From assembly GCF_004331645.1 (NCBI RefSeq), contig NZ_SJSK01000001.1, positions 744,001 to 808,000 of the forward strand: DNA of 64,000 bases, in the 5' to 3' direction. Position numbers and translations under genes: made by a program. Positions 50,883-59,239 of the stretch are shown in pieces; position 1 is the stretch's first letter; each line of letters starts with the position of its first letter. The notes below the pieces were generated by a model that saw only the letters and a list, made by a program, of their open reading frames with translations, did not search any database and was not told where the DNA came from. Source of the stretch: Pedobacter frigiditerrae. GTDB taxonomy: Bacteria; Bacteroidota; Bacteroidia; Sphingobacteriales; Sphingobacteriaceae.

Positions 50883-53468
50883 CTACGCCAAATTCCTTCC
50901 AGCGTTAACAATTCCATAAACTGTACGAATTGCTAGCTTTTCATAAGCTTGACGTTTTTCGTCTGTTAATTCATGTTGCAGTTTTTCTAAAGCAAAATGT
51001 TGTATCAATACCAAAGGCAAAATAATTTTCTCTCTAACCGCAATAGAGCGCTTCTCTACAGGATAATTTTCCATTAAGCTTTGATGACCCGCTAGTTTTA
51101 ACAACATGGCCTTAGAAAGCTCAAATTCATCGTGAAGAACACTCCAGAATTTGCCGAACTTCTCATCCTTAGCTAAATATTCGGTTATGGTAAAATCAGA
51201 TTTACTCATAGACATCATACAGTTGTCTATAATGGTTTTGAAATAACCAGATTGATGATAAGTTTTTTCTACCTGCTCCCAATTACCAGCTTTTTCTTGA
51301 TTTTTTAATGCCGTTCCAATGCCGTAAAAACCTGGAATATTTTGTTTCAACTGGCTCCAAGAAGTCACAAAACTAATTGCTCTTAAATCTTCCAATTTCA
51401 AAGCTTCTCCAGAGTTTCTTTTAACTGGTCGGCTACTGATTGTGATTTTAGAAAGCAAACTTAAGGGAGATAAAGTTTCTAGGTACGATAAAAACAAGGG
51501 ATGTTTACGTAACGCCAAGAAAGACTCATAGCTGTCATTTGCCATCACTTCTAAGGCATCATAATTAGCTTTATCTAATAATACATTGTGTTTTGCTTTT
51601 ACACCCGATGAAATACCGGCATTAATTAATTGTTCAATGTTAAAAGCAGCGCTATCTATTGACCCATATTGTGAGCTAATCGTTTGGCCCTGTATGGTTA
51701 ATTGAATGTTTTTATTTGCAATTTCTTTACCCATTGAAGCATAAAAGCGGTGTGTTTTACCCCCGCCACGAGAAGGTGGGCCACCACGACCATCAAAAAA
51801 TGCCAATTTAATATTGTGTTTTTCTGCAGTTTCGGTTAAACCAACTTTTGCTTTAAAAATAGACCAGTTTGCCATTAAGTAACCGCCATCCTTTGTGCTG
51901 TCTGAGAAGCCAAGCATGATATCTTGTTTTCCGCCTCGGTGCTCTAAATGTTTTTTGTAGAACGGATGGGTGTATAATGTCTCCATGATTTCGGCTGCGC
52001 CGGATAAATCATTTACGGTTTCAAAAAGGGGAACAAAGTCGATGGTTAACTCATCAGCCTCCCAGCCATTCCATAAAAACAGCTCGATTAATTGTAAAAT
52101 ATCACTCGCCTGTTGGCAATTACTGATAATGAAACGATGACAGGCCATTTCTCCATTGCTCTGTTGCATTTCCTTAATTTGGAAAATGGTTTGCAAGGTA
52201 TCGGCAATTAAACTGTCTTGCTCGTCAGCATAAATAATTTTAGCATTTCTAAACGAAAGGGCTTTAATTTTTTCGGCTTCAGATAAGCTATCATAATCTT
52301 CGTTAAACAAAGCGTTAATCGGTTTCTGCTGGCGGCAATAAGCATGTACATCACGTAAAATCCTACTGTCTTGTCTAATGTCTAATGATGCGAAATGACT
52401 ACGATATAACTCTACTTTTCTCGTTAAATTTTCAACTAAATCAACAAATAAACCATCATGGTCTTTAATTAAAGTAGCTGAGATTTTATTTAAGTTTTCA
52501 ATAATTAAATCAGAGATATCTTGAGCTTCAATATTGGTATCAAAAGCATTTTTATAAAGCAAATCTTGTAAAACAGATATACTATCTTCAACCCCCCTAA
52601 AAGTGATACGACGTTTTAGATTTCTAAAATCGCGGTAGTAACATCTAAATAAAATCTGACGAAGCATTTTAGAAACCTGCAATGTAGTTTCTGCATGCAC
52701 ATTTGGGTTTCCGTCTCTATCGCCACCTGGCCAAAAACCAAGTTCAATAATTTTTTTAGGGTCGATGTGGTACTCGCTCAATAGAGAGTTTAAGCCAGAT
52801 TGAATATTTGCTGCGGCGAAGTAGAAAACATTTTCTAGGTACCAAGTTAAACTCAAGGCTTCATCAACAGGTGTTGGCGCTTTTTTATTAAAAAATGGTG
52901 TTTTACCTAATTGTTGTAATAATTGATTGATGGTAGTAATATCGTTTCCTTTAATGGCAATCGTTAAATCGTTAATGATTGCCAATACACTTCCAGGATA
53001 AAACTGTGTTGGATGCGCCGTTAAAACCAAACGCAAAGAGAAATCCTCTATCAATTGGTCTACTTTTTCATGCAAAGTTTTATCATCGTTTGCCTTTAAG
53101 AAAAGTGCTCTTAAAGAACTTTGTTCGTCGCTAACGTTTAATTTATTAAAAGACGCATCTTCAACGGCATCAAAAAGTACAACTTGTCTTTCTATGTATT
53201 GAATAAACCTAAAAAGCAAATCAACAACATCTTTTGAATCTGTATTTGTAGTGTATTTCTTAAAAAAGTCTTCAATCAGCTTTGCTGGAGTTTGATGATT
53301 TTTAACACCATCTTCACAACTTTTAATGAAAAGAGGCAATAAGGTTCCAGTATCTTTTACCTTATAAAATGGCAAGGTTAAGAATAAGCTATTGTATAGT
53401 TCGAACCTAGAAATTACTTCGTTATTGAAAATAGATTCGCGTTGACTAGTAGGTTGGTTTGATTGCAT
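50883..53468 (-). CDS. ppc: Phosphoenolpyruvate carboxylase
   Basis: The 861-residue enzyme fixes bicarbonate onto PEP to give oxaloacetate. Signature motifs: LTAHPTQ (catalytic His, near residue 150), FWPGGDRDGNPNV near 247, LGFSDSTKDGGYLMANW near 521 and FFDGRGGPPSRGGG near 562 (Arg/Gly loop). Length is normal. The ATG at 53492 in frame is rejected because it lies inside the promoter. The ATG at 53468 is four bases after the -7 element. Confidence 0.95.
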   Translation of the reverse strand: MQSNQPTSQRESIFNNEVISRFELYNSLFLTLPFYKVKDTGTLLPLFIKSCEDGVKNHQTPAKLIEDFFKKYTTNTDSKDVVDLLFRFIQYIERQVVLFDAVEDASFNKLNVSDEQSSLRALFLKANDDKTLHEKVDQLIEDFSLRLVLTAHPTQFYPGSVLAIINDLTIAIKGNDITTINQLLQQLGKTPFFNKKAPTPVDEALSLTWYLENVFYFAAANIQSGLNSLLSEYHIDPKKIIELGFWPGGDRDGNPNVHAETTLQVSKMLRQILFRCYYRDFRNLKRRITFRGVEDSISVLQDLLYKNAFDTNIEAQDISDLIIENLNKISATLIKDHDGLFVDLVENLTRKVELYRSHFASLDIRQDSRILRDVHAYCRQQKPINALFNEDYDSLSEAEKIKALSFRNAKIIYADEQDSLIADTLQTIFQIKEMQQSNGEMACHRFIISNCQQASDILQLIELFLWNGWEADELTIDFVPLFETVNDLSGAAEIMETLYTHPFYKKHLEHRGGKQDIMLGFSDSTKDGGYLMANWSIFKAKVGLTETAEKHNIKLAFFDGRGGPPSRGGGKTHRFYASMGKEIANKNIQLTIQGQTISSQYGSIDSAAFNIEQLINAGISSGVKAKHNVLLDKANYDALEVMANDSYESFLALRKHPLFLSYLETLSPLSLLSKITISSRPVKRNSGEALKLEDLRAISFVTSWSQLKQNIPGFYGIGTALKNQEKAGNWEQVEKTYHQSGYFKTIIDNCMMSMSKSDFTITEYLAKDEKFGKFWSVLHDEFELSKAMLLKLAGHQSLMENYPVEKRSIAVREKIILPLVLIQHFALEKLQHELTDEKRQAYEKLAIRTVYGIVNAGRNLA

Positions 53469-53472
53469 GGCG

Positions 53473-53504
53473 AAAAGGTACGGAATTTGCACCTAAACAA
53501 CAAA
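53473..53504 (-). promoter_or_regulatory. ppc promoter (leaderless type)
   Basis: On the minus strand TTTG (53504-53501), 20 bases, then TACCTTTT (53480-53473), a one-base variant of the consensus. The spacer CGCC leads straight into the ATG at 53468. A second possible -7 (TAATTTTG, 53519-53512) lies upstream. Confidence 0.6.
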
Positions 53505-53774
53505 AATATTACAAAATTAGTTAGGAAAACGGCGATATTATCAAATAATTTTAAAATTCATATAGAATTAACCTTAAGATTATTTCGGCGAATTTTAAAT
53601 TATTGAAAGGCAATTTAGTTATTTTTAATAAGGACTTAAAAATTGAAAGTATATATTTTGAACTTTTACAAATAATTCCTACCTTGTATTCTTAAAGGTT
53701 AAACAAATCTTTTAAAAGTATCTATAGATTTTCTTGTAAGAAGAAATCTATAACTAATTGTTAATTTTTTGGGA
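53505..53774. other. AT-rich intergenic stretch
   Basis: It is very AT-rich, with no supported gene or repeat apart from the upstream edge of the ppc promoter. Some short mirrored AT tracts (for example AGATTTTCTTG / AAGAAATCT near 53725-53750) could fold weakly. Confidence 0.5.
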
Positions 53775-53808
53775 AAAACAGTCCCGACGTTTACGTCGGG
53801 ACTGTTTT
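53775..53808. terminator. Terminator after the drug efflux operon
   Basis: AAAACAGTCCCGACG - TTTA - CGTCGGGACTGTTTT is a perfect 15-base stem with A/T ends on both sides, directly after the stop of the MFS gene. Confidence 0.85.
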
Positions 53809-53810
53809 AT

Positions 53811-55358
53811 TTAATGGGCATCGACCGCTATGTTGGTATTCTTTTTAAACTTTTGCAGGTACAGCAAAGGAATAGAAAACAACATAACCAGTCCAGCTAC
53901 CCAATAGGCATCATTGTAAGTAAGCAACATCGTTTGCTTAATTACAGTACCTTCAATAGCTTTCATAGCCATTAGTTTTGCATCTAGATATGATGCTCCT
54001 CTTGACATAAAATTGCTGATTAAGCCATTTAACTTTTGGGTAAACGCAGGATTGTAATCGTTTATATTGGTCAATAAATTGGCTCTGTGGCCACCGGCAC
54101 GAAGATGAATTAATGTCGTAAGTGCAGCTATCCCGAAAGAACCGCCTAATTGCCTGCTCATGTTATTTAATCCAGAGCCTTGTCCAATTTCAGGTCCAGA
54201 TAAATCTTGCATAGCCAAAGTGGTAAGCGGAACAAACAATAAAGCCATCCCAAAACCCCTAATCACTAATGGCCAGAAAAAATCGTCAGTTCCAGAAGCT
54301 AGGGTTGATTTGCTCAACATCCAACAGAACACAAAAAATAAAAACATTCCGCCTGTTGCCATGAATTGTGCTGGCACACCTTTTTTAAGCATGATACCAA
54401 TAAAAGGCATCATCGAGATGGTACAAATTCCTCCAGCAATAAAGAGCTTTCCTGTTTGTAAAGGCGTAAATCCTAATAGATTTTGTGCGAAAACAGGGAA
54501 AACGAAAACAGAACCATACAATCCAAAACCTAAAATAAAGGAAGTGAACATCCCAATGGAGAAACTTCGCTTTTTCATAATTTTAAGGTTCACAATCGGG
54601 TGGTCGGTACTTAACTCTCGCCAAATAAATAACAATAAACCAAAAACTGAAGTTGCTGCTAAAACAACAATATATGGTGTAGCAAACCAATCTTCGCTTT
54701 CGCCTTTTTCTAACAAAGTCTGCAAACTACCAACTGCAACAGCTAATAAGCCTATGCCATACCAGTCTACTGGTTTTCCTTTTCCATCCTTTGGTGTCTC
54801 TCGAATAAAAGTTATCGTACAATAGGCCGCGAGGATCCCGACAGGAATGTTTACATAAAAAATCCAAGGCCAATCTGCTATTTCTAGAATATAACCACCA
54901 ATTGTTGGTCCTACTGTTGGTCCTACAACCGCACCTAAGCCAAATAGGGCCGTAGCAATACCCACATCTTCACGCGGCCAAGTTTCTATCAAGATGGCTT
55001 GAGCTGTTGAGATTAAGCCACCACCAGCTAAACCTTGTAAAATCCTAAATAAAATCAATTCATTTAAAGAGGTGGCGTTACCACAGAGAAAAGAAACAAG
55101 GGTGAAAACGATAATGGAGGTTAAGAAATAATTTTTACGTCCGAAACGACTGCCCAACCAACCCGACATAGGCAGGATGATCACATTTGCAACGGCGTAA
55201 CCTGTAGATAACCACGCAATATCCTCGAGGGTTGCGCCCAAGTTACCTTGTATTTGAGGAATAGCTACGTTTACAATCGTAGTATCAATCAGCTCCAAAA
55301 GCGAAGCCGTGATTACGGTAAACGTAATGATCCATTTTTTAAAACCTACTTCGGCCAT
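53811..55358 (-). CDS. DHA2-family MFS multidrug efflux transporter (EmrB/QacA type)
   Basis: The 515-residue proton-driven pump has about 14 membrane segments. It shows the DHA2 start ITASLLELIDTTIVNVAIPQI, WLSTGYAVANVIILPMSGWLGSRFGRK (motif A) and GLGAVVGPTVGPTIGG (motif C of antiporters). It forms a three-part system with the HlyD-type adaptor (five bases upstream) and the TolC-like channel. Confidence 0.93.
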   Translation of the reverse strand: MAEVGFKKWIITFTVITASLLELIDTTIVNVAIPQIQGNLGATLEDIAWLSTGYAVANVIILPMSGWLGSRFGRKNYFLTSIIVFTLVSFLCGNATSLNELILFRILQGLAGGGLISTAQAILIETWPREDVGIATALFGLGAVVGPTVGPTIGGYILEIADWPWIFYVNIPVGILAAYCTITFIRETPKDGKGKPVDWYGIGLLAVAVGSLQTLLEKGESEDWFATPYIVVLAATSVFGLLLFIWRELSTDHPIVNLKIMKKRSFSIGMFTSFILGFGLYGSVFVFPVFAQNLLGFTPLQTGKLFIAGGICTISMMPFIGIMLKKGVPAQFMATGGMFLFFVFCWMLSKSTLASGTDDFFWPLVIRGFGMALLFVPLTTLAMQDLSGPEIGQGSGLNNMSRQLGGSFGIAALTTLIHLRAGGHRANLLTNINDYNPAFTQKLNGLISNFMSRGASYLDAKLMAMKAIEGTVIKQTMLLTYNDAYWVAGLVMLFSIPLLYLQKFKKNTNIAVDAH

Positions 55359-55363
55359 TGTAA

Positions 55364-56449
55364 TTAATTTACAGAAACTGAAACTTTAACACTCATTCCT
55401 GGGCGTAATTTTTCTAGTAATTCTTTGTCTTTTGATTGGATTTTGATTTTTACTGGCACACGTTGCACAACTTTAACAAAGTTACCAGTTGCATTATCTG
55501 GCGGTAAAAGCGAACCTTTTGCACCCGTAATTGGAGCGAAATTATAAACCTCTCCATCAATTGGTTGGTCTTCGTAAGCATCAACCGTGATCTTAACTTT
55601 CGAACCAACTTTGATTTTCTCTAATTGTGTTTCTTTAAAGTTAGCTGTAACGAATAAGCTATTTTCGTTAACAATGGCAAATAAAGATTGACCTGGTTGT
55701 ACCAATTGTCCTTTTTGAACATTTTTTTTAGAAACAATACCAGTTGCAGGCGCTTTAATCGCCGTATATGATAATTGCAATTTGGCAAAATCTACATCAG
55801 ATTGACGTTGACTTACACCCGAATTACTGACTCCAAGTTGAGATTGAGTTGTTCCAACTTGTTTAACAGCTGCTGTATATTGGTCTTGTGCAGCTTCATA
55901 CGCTGCTTGAGCTGCTGCTTTTGCGGCTTCTGCCGATTCTTTATTGGCTTTTGCCTGATCGAAAGCTTGTTGTGTTATTGCGCCGTCTTTTATCAAGTTA
56001 GCATAGCGATTAAAATCTTTCTGCGCCAAATTTAACTTAACATTTGCTGCTTGAACATTTGATTTAGCTGCTTCGATATTTGCTTTAGCAGTGCTCGTAT
56101 TGGCAGAAGTTGCAACAATTTGTGCCTGAGTAACACCGACACCTGCATTTGCACCAACTTGACCAGCTTCTGCTTGTTCTAATTTAATTTTATAATCGCG
56201 GTCATCTAAAGTTACCAAAACTTGGTCTTGGCTTACTTTTGTGTTTTCTTCAAAGTTGATGTCTTTTACATAACCACCAACACGAGCTACAACCGGACTG
56301 ATATCGCCATCTATTTGCGCATCGTCTGTATCTACGTGTTTGCTTGCATACATATATTCGCTAATACCGAATGCTGCTCCAGCAACCACCAAAATTGCTA
56401 GCACGATTGGTAAAACTTTGTTTTTCTTTTTTTCTGGTTTTGTTGTCAT
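55364..56449 (-). CDS. HlyD/EmrA-type membrane fusion adaptor
   Basis: The 361-residue protein has one N-terminal membrane segment (VLPIVLAILVVAGAAFGI) and a biotinyl-lipoyl half (DISPVVARVGGYVKDI). A long Ala/Gln-rich coiled coil follows (about 85-190, AKANKESAEAAKAAAQAAYE), then the second lipoyl half (IKAPATGIVSKKNVQKGQLV) and a beta-barrel. It bridges the inner-membrane pump and TolC. Confidence 0.93.
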   Translation of the reverse strand: MTTKPEKKKNKVLPIVLAILVVAGAAFGISEYMYASKHVDTDDAQIDGDISPVVARVGGYVKDINFEENTKVSQDQVLVTLDDRDYKIKLEQAEAGQVGANAGVGVTQAQIVATSANTSTAKANIEAAKSNVQAANVKLNLAQKDFNRYANLIKDGAITQQAFDQAKANKESAEAAKAAAQAAYEAAQDQYTAAVKQVGTTQSQLGVSNSGVSQRQSDVDFAKLQLSYTAIKAPATGIVSKKNVQKGQLVQPGQSLFAIVNENSLFVTANFKETQLEKIKVGSKVKITVDAYEDQPIDGEVYNFAPITGAKGSLLPPDNATGNFVKVVQRVPVKIKIQSKDKELLEKLRPGMSVKVSVSVN

Positions 56450-56473
56450 TGTCTTTATGTTGTTATGGTTATA

Positions 56474-57790
56474 TTATTGAGAAACTTTTCCTGTTGATTT
56501 TAATAAGGTATAGTAAGCTAGTTTCGCATCGGCTTTTGCCAACTCTAAATTGATTTTAGCTTGATATAAAAGTGTTTCTGCATCAATTCTATCTGTAGCA
56601 GAGGCAATGTTGTTTTTGTATTTTGATTCTAATAATCTATCGTTCTCCGTTGCTTGAGCTATAGAAGTTTCTAAAACATTGATGCGCTTAACTGCTAACT
56701 GATAGTTCTGATAATTTCTATTCAACTCTGTTTTTACATTGTCTGACAAAACATCTTTTTGCAAACCAATTTCTTTTTGCTGAATTTTTGCTTCAGCTAC
56801 TTTGTTCTTGTTGTTCCATAAAGAAGCTACATTCCAAGAAACGGTAGCGCCAATGGTAATAGGCATGATAAATTGCTCAGAAGGAGGGATAAAACTGCCA
56901 CTTGGATTGATGTAATATAAATTTGCGCCCACACCAACTGTAGGTCTTGTATTTGCTTTAATGCTTTTAATGTTAAAATCAGCAACCTTATTTTGCAAAT
57001 CTAGTTGCTGTAATTCTTGCCGGTTTGCAAAAGCAGTGCTGATATAATTGCTTAGCGGCTGTACGGCTTGCAAAGGCAAATCACTTTCAGCAATTGTAAT
57101 TTCAGTATCTTCGGATAAACCTAAAAGGATGTTTAAGTTGTAGTTGATGATTTTACGATTGTTCTCTATTTCTAAATCTGTTAAAGAAACATTTGCTTGT
57201 TGTAATTGAAATCTCAACACATCATTTTTGGTTACAATGCCTTGTTCGAAAAATCTTTGTGCTTGTTTAAGCTGACTTGCTATTGCTTCTAAATTTTGAG
57301 CAATAACCTTTTTGCTTTGCATTACTTTAAATAGAGAGAAATAAGTATTGATAACAGCATAGCTAACTTCCTCTTTATTTTTGTCGGCATCTAAACGAGC
57401 AACATCGGTTAATAATTTGGTTGATTCTGTTGCGTATCTATATTTTCCACCACCATAAATTACTTCTTGTATAGCGGCGGTACCTACAAAGGCGTCGGCT
57501 CTGTTTGGTAAATGGATGGGATTACCCCCTCCAATGGTTAAAGTATTTGTAGGGATTTCTGCGTGATTATATAAAAAACTTGCAGATGCAGTTGGCAAGA
57601 CGTTGTCTTTTTCTACAGCTAATCTTGCAACGGCTTCATCAATTTTATTTTGAGAAAGTTTTAGGTTTTTGCTATTGACAACACCTAAATCTATGGCTTC
57701 TTGTAAAGTTAATTTTTTAAGTGATTGGGCTTGTAAAACTGCAGGAAGCAGTAAAATTGATAATAAGAGTTTGAATTTATTTTTTATCAT
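56474..57790 (-). CDS. TolC family outer-membrane channel
   Basis: The 438-residue protein has a signal peptide (MIKNKFKLLLSILLLPAVLQA) followed by two repeats of helical hairpins. Typical openings are KLTLQEAIDLGVVNSKNLKLSQ and, in the middle, QAQRFFEQGIVTKNDVLRFQLQ. Its start overlaps the TetR stop by four bases (ATGA). Confidence 0.93.
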   Translation of the reverse strand: MIKNKFKLLLSILLLPAVLQAQSLKKLTLQEAIDLGVVNSKNLKLSQNKIDEAVARLAVEKDNVLPTASASFLYNHAEIPTNTLTIGGGNPIHLPNRADAFVGTAAIQEVIYGGGKYRYATESTKLLTDVARLDADKNKEEVSYAVINTYFSLFKVMQSKKVIAQNLEAIASQLKQAQRFFEQGIVTKNDVLRFQLQQANVSLTDLEIENNRKIINYNLNILLGLSEDTEITIAESDLPLQAVQPLSNYISTAFANRQELQQLDLQNKVADFNIKSIKANTRPTVGVGANLYYINPSGSFIPPSEQFIMPITIGATVSWNVASLWNNKNKVAEAKIQQKEIGLQKDVLSDNVKTELNRNYQNYQLAVKRINVLETSIAQATENDRLLESKYKNNIASATDRIDAETLLYQAKINLELAKADAKLAYYTLLKSTGKVSQ

Positions 57791-58404
57791 TTTGTTGGTT
57801 TTGTTAAATGAGTAATGATGAAATCTTGTAGGTGAGCTACTAAGCGCTTTCTTAGAACTTCCTTTTGTTTTTCGTCATTCATATCAATGTTGTCTTCTGC
57901 TTTGGTTGGCGAAATAGCAACCATGCTGATGGTGCCCATAATGGTTAGAATGCTCATTCTTACATCAACATTTCTGAAACTTCCTTCTGCAATGCCATTT
58001 TCAATGATTTTTTCAATTACCATTCTGTTGCTTGCCATTGCGTCTTTAATTTGGCCAAACATCTCTGGACGTTGAGTTAGAGAAAGTTCCCTATGCATCA
58101 TTTTATGGAAGGTAATGTTTGAAAAAATTCGAGTAACATATTGTTCAACTACTTTTAGCAGTTTTTCTTTGGCTGGAATTTGCTCATCGTTAATTTGATT
58201 GAGCTGAGATTTAAAACCGCAAATACGGTCTTCCATAATTTCTAAGAAAACACCTTCTTTACTGCCAAAATAATAATTAATCATCGCCATATTGGCACCC
58301 GACTCTTTTGCGATTTGACGAGTTGATGTTCCCTCAAAACCAAGCTCAGCAAACAAAGTCTCTGCTGCCCTAAGTATATCAGTTTTTTTATCAGTTTTTT
58401 CCAT
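57787..58404 (-). CDS. TetR/AcrR family regulator of the efflux operon
   Basis: The 205-residue protein has an N-terminal HTH (ILRAAETLFAELGFEGTSTRQIAKESGANMAMINYYF, about residues 11-47) and a helical ligand domain. The ATG at 58404 is chosen over 58425 because the promoter -7 box spans 58430-58423, so the longer start cannot be transcribed. As first gene of the efflux operon and next to a palindrome, it is expected to repress its own operon until a toxic ligand binds (family knowledge plus inference). Confidence 0.92.
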   Translation of the reverse strand: MEKTDKKTDILRAAETLFAELGFEGTSTRQIAKESGANMAMINYYFGSKEGVFLEIMEDRICGFKSQLNQINDEQIPAKEKLLKVVEQYVTRIFSNITFHKMMHRELSLTQRPEMFGQIKDAMASNRMVIEKIIENGIAEGSFRNVDVRMSILTIMGTISMVAISPTKAEDNIDMNDEKQKEVLRKRLVAHLQDFIITHLTKPTK

Positions 58405-58422
58405 TGCTACTATTTCACCTGA

Positions 58423-58455
58423 CAAAATTAATCAATCGATTGATTAATTGTCAAA
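58423..58455 (-). promoter_or_regulatory. Promoter of the tetR-tolC-hlyD-MFS operon
   Basis: On the minus strand TTTG (58455-58452), 21 bases, then TAATTTTG (58430-58423): both boxes match the Bacteroidetes consensus. The predicted mRNA start is near 58417. Confidence 0.7.
58426..58449. promoter_or_regulatory. 24-bp palindromic operator for the TetR regulator
   Basis: AATTAATCAATC followed by GATTGATTAATT is a perfect 24-base palindrome. It covers nearly the whole spacer of the promoter and part of the -7 box, the classic position for TetR repression. Confidence 0.75.
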
Positions 58456-58621
58456 TTGTTTGAATCACTTTTACAATTGGATGATAATGTGTAGATTTAG
58501 GCTTAGGATAAAAAACATAGAGTTCTCCTTTATCAATGGAGCAATAATATTAGGTGTAGAATACTATGAATTGCAATCGCTAGCAAGCGGATAACCATTT
58601 CGCTATCATCGTAGGCAAGGA
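58456..58621. other. Intergenic stretch with no clear feature
   Basis: I see no gene, terminator or known repeat here. It leads into a more GC-rich segment at about 58600-58830. Confidence 0.5.
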
Positions 58622-58834
58622 ATGTTGTCTGCACCCTACCTGATATACTTGCACAATTTACTAGACATGGGCGGCATTAAAGGTGGCAGCCTTCATCTTG
58701 ACCAGCTCAGTCTTATGCGTGGAAGCAACAAGCTGTCTGTTTCCCACTTTCTTGAAGATTACCGGGCCCACAATCCCACTAATGAATTTCACTGTTATTC
58801 TAGCTATGACCAGTATGTTATAGGAAGGCTATAA
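58622..58834 (+). CDS. Doubtful 70-residue ORF of unlike composition
   Basis: An ATG-to-stop frame starting MLSAPYLIYLHNLLDMGG and ending SSYDQYVIGRL. It is visibly richer in G+C and uses codons such as CTG, CTC, CGG and GCC more than its neighbours. It has no recognised domain and no obvious ribosome site. It could be a remnant of a horizontally acquired gene rather than a working one. Confidence 0.3.
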   Translation: MLSAPYLIYLHNLLDMGGIKGGSLHLDQLSLMRGSNKLSVSHFLEDYRAHNPTNEFHCYSSYDQYVIGRL

Positions 58835-58890
58835 ACACATCTAAACACTCCTTCGACAAGCCTTCAATATAAAACTATATAAAATCTATA

Positions 58891-58959
58891 TTAAGTCCAA
58901 GTATTAATATAAATATATGGACTTAGTATGGATTATATATGGACTTACTATGGACTTAC
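58891..58959. repeat. Four-unit 11-bp periodic array (TATGGACTTA) with an inverted copy
   Basis: Units begin at 58916, 58927, 58938 and 58949, exactly 11 bases apart: TATGGACTTAG, TATGGATTATA, TATGGACTTAC, TATGGACTTAC. An inverted half, TTAAGTCCA, lies at 58891-58899. This looks like phased protein-binding sites (iteron-like) or a young microsatellite. Confidence 0.7.
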
Positions 58960-59239
58960 ATAAAAGGAGAGTGCCACCGCAACACTCCATTTTCACTACT
59001 AGGGAATCGGGGCAAATGTAATCCCATTCGGTTAATGTTTAACCCATGGGTTAACTAAGGTAGACAATTGATATAGAATTACTCCACAGATTCTGGTTCT
59101 GATTCTTTAAATCCCCAAAATCAGTCTTTTGAGGCGCCTTTTAAAACATTTAGAAAAGCTATCAAAAAGAGAAGCTGTAATTTTTCATTTAATTTACAAT
59201 AAGTATATTTATTTATCGGTTATTAATAATCAAGCTTTG

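Noticed and set aside
54160-54825. 221-codon plus-strand frame
   Set aside because: Antisense shadow of the DHA2 transporter, with no domain and no start context.
58970-59080. tRNA-like string near GGAATCGGGGCAAATG
   Set aside because: No cloverleaf with acceptor, anticodon and T arms could be drawn.
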